A stretch of 64,000 nt of DNA from Chlorobiota bacterium (GTDB lineage: Bacteria; Bacteroidota; Ignavibacteria; OLB7). The notes beneath the pieces are model-generated. The model was not told the DNA's origin. It saw nothing but the letters and a program-made list of their open reading frames with translations, and searched no databases. The stretch covers positions 1,215,001 to 1,279,000 of the forward strand of contig CP065014.1 of assembly GCA_016700335.1 (NCBI GenBank), read 5' to 3'. Shown here piece after piece: positions 1-8,716 of the stretch (position 1 is its first letter; each line of letters starts with the position of its first letter). A program made the translations under genes and the position numbers.

Positions 1-166
1 TAAAATCAATAGCAAAAAATAAATTGATATTAATTAAGATTCGTTAACAATTCAAATGAGCAAAAATAAATTTTATTAATATTGATTGAGCCTGATATTA
101 TATGGCTTCCAAAGGGTATACAATAACAAAGACTACAAAAAAAAATAATAGTTACTTTATTAAAAT
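1..166. other. Intergenic stretch at the window edge
   Basis: The left edge is very AT-rich and shows no convincing reading frame, tRNA-like fold or terminator. Whatever gene lies to the left is outside the window. Confidence 0.5.
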
Positions 167-583
167 TTAATATTTAATATTTGAATTATCAATTTTAATT
201 CTTTTGAATAATTCAATTTCTAATAATTCAAAATTTGATTGATCGCTAGTAATTTTATATTTTTTGTTGCTTAAAGATTTTATATGTAAGATTTCAAATT
301 TACTTCTCTTAAGATTAACAGTTTCTTTTGAAATATTTACTAAATCATCCCATTTTATTACTCTTTTATTGCCAAAAATATTCTTTATTGTTAGGTTGAT
401 TGAATCAATTTTTACCCATACAATTTGCCATAATTGAAAAATAGCAGAAATTCCAAAGGCAATAAAAATATATACTCCAATTCCTATAACACTTGATGAA
501 ACTAATACTAATAAAACAATAACTAATGTGAATAACCAAATTATTAAATAAAAATATTTAGGAGGAAAAAACAAACTTTCCAT
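167..583 (-). CDS. Small membrane protein with a PH-like tail
   Basis: A 138-residue protein of unknown function. Two hydrophobic segments (about residues 10-30 and 33-53) form a membrane hairpin. The remaining ~85 residues alternate short beta-like stretches (for example IKWDDLVNISKE) in the way of bacterial PH-domain proteins that follow a membrane anchor. That family reading is an inference from the pattern, with no diagnostic motif. The start is the ATG at 583. It stands alone, 134 bases from the stop of the next minus-strand gene, in very AT-rich flanks. An alternative is an unrelated small inner-membrane protein. Confidence 0.6.
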   Translation of the reverse strand: MESLFFPPKYFYLIIWLFTLVIVLLVLVSSSVIGIGVYIFIAFGISAIFQLWQIVWVKIDSINLTIKNIFGNKRVIKWDDLVNISKETVNLKRSKFEILHIKSLSNKKYKITSDQSNFELLEIELFKRIKIDNSNIKY

Positions 584-717
584 CTTTTAAAATTTAAATT
601 AAAATTACTATACTTAAGATTACAACTGAAATTTAATCATTTAAATTTAATTTGTAAATACATAAATTTATACACAATTAATAAAATAATTTATCAAATA
701 TTACACAATTTCATAAA

Positions 718-3216
718 CTATTTTACAATAATATTTTTTGATGCAACAGTTCTGCTAACATCAATTTGAACTGTCCTGCTTAAAAATCTTTCTTCAGGAG
801 TTTCATAAGATGATACTCCAGGAGGGAAGGCTAATGAGCCAATTCCTTCACCTTTACTAATTTTTGCATTAGGAGCAATTCTTTTAACATTGGCACTAAC
901 TTGTTTTGCTCTAGTATTTGATAACTTTTTATTGAATGCTTCATTTCCAAGTTTATCTGCATATCCAACAATATTTACTTCATCAGTTGATTTAATACCT
1001 TGTAAAAAAACTCTCAAGCTAGCTTCAGCTACTGGATCTAGGTTATTTTTTGCAACTTTGAAAAAGGTTAACCATAGCCTTTTAATTTCCCCTGCTGATG
1101 AATCTTTTACAACCATCATTCGCTTATAATCTGTTGCCTTATCACCCTCAAAGTTTTTTAATGTTAATATCACATCTACTTGTCTGTTATTAGTTAATGA
1201 TGCTGCTAATGCGGTTGTAATAGATTGAGTTGCAGTTTTTGGCGCTCCTTTTCCATTCGCATTAAAAATAACATTCGAATCTTGTTTAACATCCAAATTC
1301 CAACTTTCAACATCATCACCATAGCTACTTCCCATTGGATCATAGTCAATCAATGGAGGAAAAATTCCAATAGAATCTGAATAAGTTTTTTTAGTTACAG
1401 GTGCTAAAATTGCAGGATTATTAGTTTCAATTTCTACTCGTCTATTTTCTGCAAATGCTTCATCAGTTTGAATAGAACTAACTACTGAGGGAACACATTT
1501 CCCTTTGTTTTTTGTTATCTCAACTCTAGAAGGGCTAATCTTCCAGATATTAACTAAATATGATTGAACTTCTTTCGCTCTTGCTAAAGCTAATTCACAA
1601 TCCCCATTTTCAGAAATTTTATCAGTATATCCAATTAATTTTAATTTAGAAGTTGTGCTTTTTAACATTCTCTCACCAATAATATTTAATACATTTCTAT
1701 GAAGTACTACTGGAGCTATTTCTAGAGCTTTTGTCAAATAATTTTCTGTAGAAATTAAATTAACATATCTGTCAGGAATTTTTGATGAATTTAAATCAAA
1801 GAAAATTATTGGTAATATTGGGTAAGAATCTGCTAAATAATTGGAAGAAAGTCTAATGATTTTTGCAGTATCTGCACGTGTATTTCCGTTTGTTTCCCAA
1901 GGTGTAATTTTTGCTATAAGTTCTCTTTTAAAAATAGTATCTGTTTGAGTTAATGTTCTTGTTATGAGCCTTTCTTTTTCAAGTTCAAAAGTATCTACTC
2001 TTTTCAATATTGGTAAACCTTCTTGAAATTTTCTCTTTTCATCTTTAGAAGTTTTTATTACAATAGTATCTCTAAATAGTTTTTCTATTAATCTTTCAAT
2101 TCTTGGTGGTTCAAATTTTTTAATTCCAAATTTAATTGCTACTCCAATCATTAAATTCAATTGTCTCCAATTAAAATCAGAATTGATATAAGTAATTGGA
2201 TAATTAAAAGATAATTCCGGAGATACAATCCTATGATTAGAATAAATAAAATCATAAGAAATCCCAGTTGTAATCCCAGCCTGAAAAGTATTAGTGTTAG
2301 GTATTTCAACATTTCTAAAGAAAAATGTATCCCTTTGATTGTTTGGGAAAGTTACATTATTTGGTGAAATTATTTTGCTTTGTGCTGTCCAATTTTTACT
2401 TAATAATAAACCAATTGTAGGACCTAAATAAAAATTCCAATTATTATAAATGTACTTTGGTAGCAAATCAAAATTTAAATGAGATGTATAAACTGATAAA
2501 GAATGTTCTCTGATAAGGGGAACTATATTATAATTAATATCCTTTACTCTAGCACTATCTAAAGTTTCATTAAAATCAGCCCAAACAGGTAGAAAGGTCA
2601 TTTTAAACAATAATCCAAATGATGGTTTTGGTCTCCACTCAAGATTTCCACCCAAATAAAATCCTGGTCCATGACCATACTTGTATTTAGGACAAGTTGA
2701 GTCTTTCAAACAATCTATTCCATCAGAAGTATGAAATGAATAATCGAAACCTCCATGAAATCCTGCATACCAATGATAAACAGAATCTAAAAGTTCTTTT
2801 TCATAAATTAATTTTATATAAACAGTTTTACCAATAAATGCAGAATCTAATTTCTTTTCAGCTTTTGATTTTAATTTAGCATCATTTTTAACTTTATTAT
2901 TTTTTGCTTCATTAATAGTATCTTTTGTAGCTTTCATAGACTTGAATGCATCAAGCCTATCACTGTTGTTTATTGAGTCTAAATTAGATTTAGTAACAAT
3001 CACATTTTCTTGCTTTACTTTGATGTTTGTAAACTTACTATTTGAATCTAATTTACTTTTTGAGTTATTTAATTGACTCTTAAAAATAACAGAATCCTTA
3101 GCTAATTTTGTTGAGTCAGTTTTAATAGAATTAAATGAATTAATTTGACTTAAAGCAATTGTATTACTTAAAATCAAAATAAAATAAATTACCGAAAAAT
3201 ATTTTAAAAAATTCAT
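718..3216 (-). CDS. Outer-membrane protein with two OmpA-like domains
   Basis: An envelope protein that probably links the outer membrane to peptidoglycan. It starts with a signal peptide (FSVIYFILILSNTIALSQ), then a low-complexity Ser/Lys/Asp linker to about residue 125, then a beta-strand-rich barrel-like region (about 130-370). Two OmpA-family C-terminal modules follow. The first covers about residues 465-600 (LKLIGYTDK, NRRVEIE). The second covers about 715-820 (VNIVGYADKLGN, RAKQVS, FLSRTVQIDV). Two such modules in one chain are uncommon. The frame can extend to a TTG at 3219, but ATG at 3216 overlaps the stop of the upstream gene by one base (TGATG), which suggests translational coupling. 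The peptidoglycan-binding role is family knowledge; the client is unknown. Confidence 0.82.
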   Translation of the reverse strand: MNFLKYFSVIYFILILSNTIALSQINSFNSIKTDSTKLAKDSVIFKSQLNNSKSKLDSNSKFTNIKVKQENVIVTKSNLDSINNSDRLDAFKSMKATKDTINEAKNNKVKNDAKLKSKAEKKLDSAFIGKTVYIKLIYEKELLDSVYHWYAGFHGGFDYSFHTSDGIDCLKDSTCPKYKYGHGPGFYLGGNLEWRPKPSFGLLFKMTFLPVWADFNETLDSARVKDINYNIVPLIREHSLSVYTSHLNFDLLPKYIYNNWNFYLGPTIGLLLSKNWTAQSKIISPNNVTFPNNQRDTFFFRNVEIPNTNTFQAGITTGISYDFIYSNHRIVSPELSFNYPITYINSDFNWRQLNLMIGVAIKFGIKKFEPPRIERLIEKLFRDTIVIKTSKDEKRKFQEGLPILKRVDTFELEKERLITRTLTQTDTIFKRELIAKITPWETNGNTRADTAKIIRLSSNYLADSYPILPIIFFDLNSSKIPDRYVNLISTENYLTKALEIAPVVLHRNVLNIIGERMLKSTTSKLKLIGYTDKISENGDCELALARAKEVQSYLVNIWKISPSRVEITKNKGKCVPSVVSSIQTDEAFAENRRVEIETNNPAILAPVTKKTYSDSIGIFPPLIDYDPMGSSYGDDVESWNLDVKQDSNVIFNANGKGAPKTATQSITTALAASLTNNRQVDVILTLKNFEGDKATDYKRMMVVKDSSAGEIKRLWLTFFKVAKNNLDPVAEASLRVFLQGIKSTDEVNIVGYADKLGNEAFNKKLSNTRAKQVSANVKRIAPNAKISKGEGIGSLAFPPGVSSYETPEERFLSRTVQIDVSRTVASKNIIVK

Positions 3217-5489
3217 CAATGTGTTATTAAAAATGGGATTGAAAAATTTTCTGAACTTGAACTCAAGCTCATGATATATAAGCCTGCAGGGTAGTTGTAT
3301 GTAGGAAAATTGATTTTATATTCTCCTTCGTTTTCAGTTTTATTATCAACCAAAACTTTTTTATTCCCAACTAAATCGGAGATTACTATATTTATTATAT
3401 CTTTTGATTTAATAAAATAATTAACTGTAATACTATTTGATTCTGAAATTACAGATTTTAAAATGGGGTTAGAATAATTGATGTTTAAAAATTTTATTTC
3501 ACAATCGTATTGTAAAAGAGGTATGCTAATACTTGAAGTATCAAATTCAAAACAACTGTTGTTTGAAGTTGTACTTGAGATTCTAACTACTGAATTCATT
3601 GTTGATCCAATTGCGGTAGAATAAATTAATTTTGCTAAAGTATCAGGTAATATACCACATCCGCCAGATAAAGTTACTAAAGATTCACCTTTTGATTTGT
3701 TTAAAGTAAAAGATGCATTCCCACAATAACTAATAATTTTATAAAGTTCAAGTGTTGTATTTTCATGACTTAAATTTATAAAAATTGAATCATAAGAATT
3801 AAAAATTAAACCTTTATAATTTTTATTTGATAACAAAAAAACAATTCTTTCAATACCTGGTTTTCTTGCAATTGTATCTTGATTCGATAAATATAAGCTA
3901 AAATTTTGTTCATTCGCAACTGCACTAACATTAATTTCTTGAGTACCACCACATTCATCTTTAAGTACAAAAAGTGATTTGTAAATTCTTCCCGGTTCAG
4001 CATCAATCCCAGAAAACTCATAATTAATTGTTCCTTTTGTAAAAGGAGGAACAACAATTTCATTTGTAATTAACTTAAATCTATCAGAGTTATTATCAAG
4101 TAAAATATACTTTTGAATTTCATTAATTTTATTTTCAATGATAATAGATTGCTTAATTACTTTACCTAAACATGTTTTACCTAATTCACTTTGACTTATT
4201 TCATATAAAGGTTTCTGTTTTGATGTCAAAGTTACTTCAGGTGATGTTGAACTGCAAAAACCTTTAAATACTTTTACAGAATACTTACCACTTTTATTTG
4301 TTATTATACTTCTTGAAGTTGAACCATCTGACCATAAGTATTTATCATATCCAATTGGTGCTTCTAGAGTTCTTAATTCATCAGTACATATAATTTCATT
4401 CCCAATTACTTTAATTACTGGAATATCAATCTGTATAAATTTTACTAAAATTGATAAAGTAGATTTAAATCCTGAAAGCGTAGTACCAGTTACTGTGTAT
4501 AGTCCAGGTTTATTAACGAGAATTGATTTTGATGTTTCACCAGTATTCCATAAATAATTATCAAAACCATTAGATGAAATTAAATAAACGCTATCACCTT
4601 CACAAATTGTTTCTAAACGTACTAATGAAGTGTCTTTTCCAATAATAATAATTGAATCTTTACCACTTTTAATAATTGAATCTTTTCCATTTTTATCTGT
4701 TGAATCATGACTTGGGTGAATTCTAATTATTGATGTATCTCTTTTTGAGATATTGATACAAAAAGTATCTCTACAAGGTTTTGAGCAATCAATGTAAGTA
4801 ATAATACAATACTTCCCATATGAATTAATATTTGTACTTTGGGTAGTATCACCATTAAACCATTTGTATTTTAACCCAGATGGATAAGCAGTTAATTTAA
4901 TGACCTCTCCTGGTGCAATAGAATTTAATTTGCTTGAGGAAACAATAGTTGTTTGATTCTTTTGAAATTGAGTAACAATAATTTCTGCTTTCCCCTTGCA
5001 TCCATTAGAATCAGTAACTTCAACAGAATAGATTCCAGCAGTTTTAACAATTAATAAATTCCCAATAATTCCATTATTCCATTTATATGAATAATTTTTG
5101 TTTGAAACTGCATATAAAATAATACTATCACCAGGACATAAAATTGGAATGCAACTTGAAATTATTTGTACAACTGGTGATTGATTAACTTTTACATAGA
5201 CTGAATCTGTTGTAATACTTATTCCATTTCCTTTATAATTAAATATTGTTACAGAATATGAACCTGTTTTTTTTACTATTATTGATTGAGTTCTTTCGCC
5301 ATTAGACCATATAAAACTATCACAATCTAATGGGGCTGAAAGTTTTACACTCCCTCCTTCACAAAATTCTAAAGCTCCAGTAACAGTTATTTTAAATGTA
5401 TCTTGAATACTTTTAGCCTCTGATTTATAAACAATCAAAATAAAAAGAAAGAGTATAACTTGTGGAAATAAGTATTTTTTTAAATTCAT
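3216..5489 (-). CDS. Secreted Ig/PKD-like repeat protein with a C-terminal sorting-like domain
   Basis: A 757-residue exported protein. A hydrophobic signal (YLFPQVILFLFILIVYKSEA) is followed by repeated beta-sandwich units. Each has the recurring pattern 'C.G..V.L.......Y.W..G....S..V...G.Y.V', as in FIWSNGERTQSI, YLWNTGETSKSI and YLWSDGSTSRSI. This is typical of PKD/Ig-like modules in Bacteroidota adhesins and gliding-motility-associated proteins. The last ~80 residues (VISDLVGNKKVLVDN, YPAGLYIMSL) resemble the type IX secretion type-A sorting domain, where 'G.Y...' precedes the last strand. The stop overlaps the start of the double-OmpA gene, so the two probably act together at the cell surface. 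Ligand and exact secretion route are unknown. Confidence 0.75.
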   Translation of the reverse strand: MNLKKYLFPQVILFLFILIVYKSEAKSIQDTFKITVTGALEFCEGGSVKLSAPLDCDSFIWSNGERTQSIIVKKTGSYSVTIFNYKGNGISITTDSVYVKVNQSPVVQIISSCIPILCPGDSIILYAVSNKNYSYKWNNGIIGNLLIVKTAGIYSVEVTDSNGCKGKAEIIVTQFQKNQTTIVSSSKLNSIAPGEVIKLTAYPSGLKYKWFNGDTTQSTNINSYGKYCIITYIDCSKPCRDTFCINISKRDTSIIRIHPSHDSTDKNGKDSIIKSGKDSIIIIGKDTSLVRLETICEGDSVYLISSNGFDNYLWNTGETSKSILVNKPGLYTVTGTTLSGFKSTLSILVKFIQIDIPVIKVIGNEIICTDELRTLEAPIGYDKYLWSDGSTSRSIITNKSGKYSVKVFKGFCSSTSPEVTLTSKQKPLYEISQSELGKTCLGKVIKQSIIIENKINEIQKYILLDNNSDRFKLITNEIVVPPFTKGTINYEFSGIDAEPGRIYKSLFVLKDECGGTQEINVSAVANEQNFSLYLSNQDTIARKPGIERIVFLLSNKNYKGLIFNSYDSIFINLSHENTTLELYKIISYCGNASFTLNKSKGESLVTLSGGCGILPDTLAKLIYSTAIGSTMNSVVRISSTTSNNSCFEFDTSSISIPLLQYDCEIKFLNINYSNPILKSVISESNSITVNYFIKSKDIINIVISDLVGNKKVLVDNKTENEGEYKINFPTYNYPAGLYIMSLSSSSENFSIPFLITH

Positions 5490-5605
5490 TGAATTGTGTT
5501 GCCTTAATTCCTACATATTTAACTGAATTAATTTAAAAAACGTGGAAAATTTAAGATTTAAAGTGTAACATTTAATTACAATTAAATTTTTTTAACAAGT
5601 AAAAA

Positions 5606-7465
5606 CTAATCAAGATCAATTTCTTTATATAAATTGTCAATTAAATCGTTATAATTCAGTTCAACAATCTTTCTCTTAATTTTCAATGTTGGAGTCATCA
5701 TTCCATTTTCTACTGTAAATGGTTCAGGTAAAAGTTCAATCTTTCTTACTTTTTCAAATGTAGATAAATCTTTCTGTAATCTTTTTATATCAGCTTCAAC
5801 TGTAAGAATAATAATATCATTATCGAGCAATTTTTTTAACTCTTCTATTGAATTTAAATTTCCAAAGTTCATGTTTTGAGATAAAGCAAACTCTTTAATG
5901 AATTCAATATTTGGGACTATAAGTGCTGTTAAAAATGGTCTGTTATCACCAATAATTAAAATCTGATCTACAAATCTACTTTCAAATAATAAGTTTTCAA
6001 TTGGAGTTGGAGTAATATTTTTCCCTCCTGAACTTACAATAATGTTCTTTTTTCTATCAGTAATTTTCAAGTAACCATGCTCTTCGAATATTCCTATATC
6101 TCCTGTATGAAACCAACCTTCAGAATCAATTGCTTCATTTGTTAGTTCAGGAGAATTAAAGTAACCTTTCATTACATTTGGTCCACGAACCAAAATCTCA
6201 CCATCTTCAGCAATTTTAACTTCAACATTTGATAACACATTACCAACAGTTCCTAAAATTGGATTTTTAAATGGAGTAAAAGAAATTACTGGTGATGTTT
6301 CGGTTAGACCGTAACCTTCAATAATTTTTAAACCTAAAGCAAAGAAAAATTCACCAATATTTTTTGATAATGGAGCTCCTCCTGATGTGAAAAATCTAAT
6401 TCTTCCACCAGTCCTTTCTCTAATTTTTGATAATACTAAGGAATCTGCAATTTTATGTTTTGCTTTTAAAATTATTGAAACAGCTTCACCATTACATTGT
6501 TTCCAATAAACTTCTTTTCCTATTAAAATTGACCATTTAAAAATTTTTTGTTTATATGTTGATTGGGTCAATACATTTTTTTCAACCCTATTTTTGATTC
6601 TTTCAAACAATCTTGGTACTGAAGTCATGATTGTAGGTTTTACTTCAATCAAATTTTCAGCAACAGTTTCTATTGAATCTGCATAAGCTATTGTAGCTCC
6701 ACATGCGAAACAACTATAATACCCTGCCATTCGTTCATAACTGTGGCATAATGGTAAATAACTTAAAACTAAATCATTAGAATCAATTGGTAAAAATTCT
6801 ACAGATGAAACTATGTTTGAAACTAGATTACTATGAGTTAGCATGACTCCTTTTGGATTGCCTGTTGTTCCAGATGTGTAAATTATTGTTAATAAATCTT
6901 CAGGATTAGTTGATTTTGAAATTGTTTCAAGTTGACCAATTACTGCTTCTGATAATTTTTTTCCTCTTTTGATAACATCTTCAAAAAGTATTGCATATTT
7001 TTCTTTTAAGGATGGGAACATCTCTAATGCTTCAGGCTGCATTACAATGATGTTTTTTAGCGAAGGTATATTATCGATTATTTTATTGAGCTTACCCAAT
7101 TGTAAGCTATTTGAACACACAATTGCTTTCACTTTTGAATCGTTAAAAATAAATTCTAATTGTTTTGGTGTTAGAATTGGAAAAGTAGGAACGTCAGGAT
7201 ATCCACAACATGTACAAGCAAAATCGGTAATCATCCATTCAAGTCTATTCTCGCTCATTATTCCTATTGTGTCGCCTCTTTCTAAGCCTAAAGACCTTAA
7301 TCCCAAAGCAAACGATTCAACTTGGAGATAAAAATTATCATATTTAACCCCTTCATAATTTCCTTTTACTTTCCTTAAAAAGGCATTTTTATCACTACCT
7401 TGAAAATGTTTAGATACACTTATAAACAATTCAGAAATTGTTGAGAATTTTGATACTAAAGGCAT
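5606..7465 (-). CDS. Long-chain fatty-acid--CoA ligase (AMP-forming)
   Basis: Activates fatty acids to acyl-CoA with ATP through an acyl-adenylate, feeding beta-oxidation or lipid synthesis. The ANL-family P-loop-like motif YTSGTTGNPKGVMLTH is present near residue 180. It is followed by the A5-type motif GYGLTETSP (about 385), the ATP/ribose-binding GWFHTGD and the hinge DRKKN. Length (620 residues) fits the FadD15/long-chain family found widely in Bacteroidota. I chose the ATG at 7465 (MPLVSKFSTI). The frame is open to 7531, but that stretch (LLKTQYFINLHYLIF) looks like translated intergenic DNA. Monocistronic; chain-length preference cannot be read from sequence. Confidence 0.9.
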   Translation of the reverse strand: MPLVSKFSTISELFISVSKHFQGSDKNAFLRKVKGNYEGVKYDNFYLQVESFALGLRSLGLERGDTIGIMSENRLEWMITDFACTCCGYPDVPTFPILTPKQLEFIFNDSKVKAIVCSNSLQLGKLNKIIDNIPSLKNIIVMQPEALEMFPSLKEKYAILFEDVIKRGKKLSEAVIGQLETISKSTNPEDLLTIIYTSGTTGNPKGVMLTHSNLVSNIVSSVEFLPIDSNDLVLSYLPLCHSYERMAGYYSCFACGATIAYADSIETVAENLIEVKPTIMTSVPRLFERIKNRVEKNVLTQSTYKQKIFKWSILIGKEVYWKQCNGEAVSIILKAKHKIADSLVLSKIRERTGGRIRFFTSGGAPLSKNIGEFFFALGLKIIEGYGLTETSPVISFTPFKNPILGTVGNVLSNVEVKIAEDGEILVRGPNVMKGYFNSPELTNEAIDSEGWFHTGDIGIFEEHGYLKITDRKKNIIVSSGGKNITPTPIENLLFESRFVDQILIIGDNRPFLTALIVPNIEFIKEFALSQNMNFGNLNSIEELKKLLDNDIIILTVEADIKRLQKDLSTFEKVRKIELLPEPFTVENGMMTPTLKIKRKIVELNYNDLIDNLYKEIDLD

Positions 7466-7646
7466 ATTAAAAAAATATAGTTTAAAAATTAAATAATGTA
7501 AATTTATAAAATATTGGGTTTTTAATAACAAATTTCAAACACTAATAATTTCTTATAAAATTTGAATTATTTTAAGTTTAAAATTATCAAAATCTATTTT
7601 CAATTTTTTACTAGTTAAAATTTTGGTAAATTGCTATTCTATAAAT

Positions 7647-8426
7647 ATGAAAAATTTTCTAAATATGCTTGAAATTGATTCAAGCAATAAAAACAAAAAA
7701 GAAGTTCCTAAATATAAGGTTTTGTTTCAAGATGATAACATTGTAGTTTTTGATAAAAGTTCAGGAATTGCCGTTATACCTGAACGATATGATATTGGAA
7801 ATTCACTTAAAGAACTTGCAGAATTTGAAATTGGAAAATTGCTTACAGTTCATAGAATTGATAAGGAGACAAGTGGTATTGTTCTCTTTGCAAAAAATGC
7901 TGAATCTCACAGAAATTTAAATATTCAATTTGAAAAGAGAGAATGTGAAAAAATTTATATTGCTGTTCTTGAAGGTGAGCTTCCTGAAGATGAAATGAAA
8001 ATAGATATTCCAATTGGTACAGACCCCTCAGACCCAACAATTATGCGACCAAGCGCACGTGGCAAAGAGTGTGTTACCATTTTCAAAGTGATAAATAGGT
8101 TTAAGGGATATACACTTGTTAGTGCAAATTTACTTACTGGAAGGCAACATCAAATTAGAGTTCATGCAAGGGCAATTGGATTTCCATTATTAGTTGATTC
8201 AATTTATGGAAATAGAAGCAATTTTTTGTTATCAACTCTTAAACGTGGATTCAGAACTGGTAAGTATTCTGAAGAATCCCCAATAATATCTAGGTTAACT
8301 TTGCATGCTCAAAAATTATCTATTAACCATCCTATTACTAATGAGAGAATTACATTTGAATCTGAATTACCTAGAGATTTAAAAGCTTTAATTCAACAAC
8401 TTTCAAAACTTAGAAGAATAAATTAA
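7647..8426 (+). CDS. RluA-family pseudouridine synthase
   Basis: Isomerises uridine to pseudouridine in rRNA or tRNA. The catalytic motif HRIDKETSGIVLF (RluA-type HRLDxxTSG, catalytic Asp) lies near residue 70, after a VVFDKSSGIAV strand. The C-terminal motif LLTGRQHQIRVHARAIGFP and the YGN stretch complete the fold. No S4 RNA-binding domain precedes it, so this is a compact single-domain member. Start: the ATG at 7647. A TTG at 7623 would add eight residues but is less likely. The rRNA or tRNA target (RluA, RluC, RluD or TruC type) cannot be assigned from sequence. Confidence 0.85.
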   Translation: MKNFLNMLEIDSSNKNKKEVPKYKVLFQDDNIVVFDKSSGIAVIPERYDIGNSLKELAEFEIGKLLTVHRIDKETSGIVLFAKNAESHRNLNIQFEKRECEKIYIAVLEGELPEDEMKIDIPIGTDPSDPTIMRPSARGKECVTIFKVINRFKGYTLVSANLLTGRQHQIRVHARAIGFPLLVDSIYGNRSNFLLSTLKRGFRTGKYSEESPIISRLTLHAQKLSINHPITNERITFESELPRDLKALIQQLSKLRRIN

Positions 8427-8531
8427 TTTTATTAATGTATTTGACATTTTGAATTTATTTTATAAAATTTAGTTCGAATTTTTTGGAAGTAATATTTCCA
8501 TCAAAAATATTTTAAACTTGATTTGAAAAAA

Positions 8532-8565
8532 AATTGGATAAAATTTTTTCTATCCAATTGGTTTT
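8532..8565 (+). terminator. Possible intrinsic terminator after the pseudouridine synthase
   Basis: Nine-base perfect arms (AATTGGATA at 8532-8540 and TATCCAATT at 8551-8559) flank a ten-base loop, followed by GGTTTT. The stem is AT-rich and the T-run short, so this is a moderate call. The rest of the 287-base gap before acnA shows nothing else I can name. Confidence 0.45.
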
Positions 8566-8716
8566 ATTAATATTCTATCTTTTAACTATTGAATATTAAT
8601 TTAATTTATTTTGAATTAATTATGTTTAAAATTTAGTAATTAGTAACAACGTTTTATTACTCGCGTGCAACAAATTGGAGTATCAGATTTTTATTAACTA
8701 AAATTATATTTTATTG

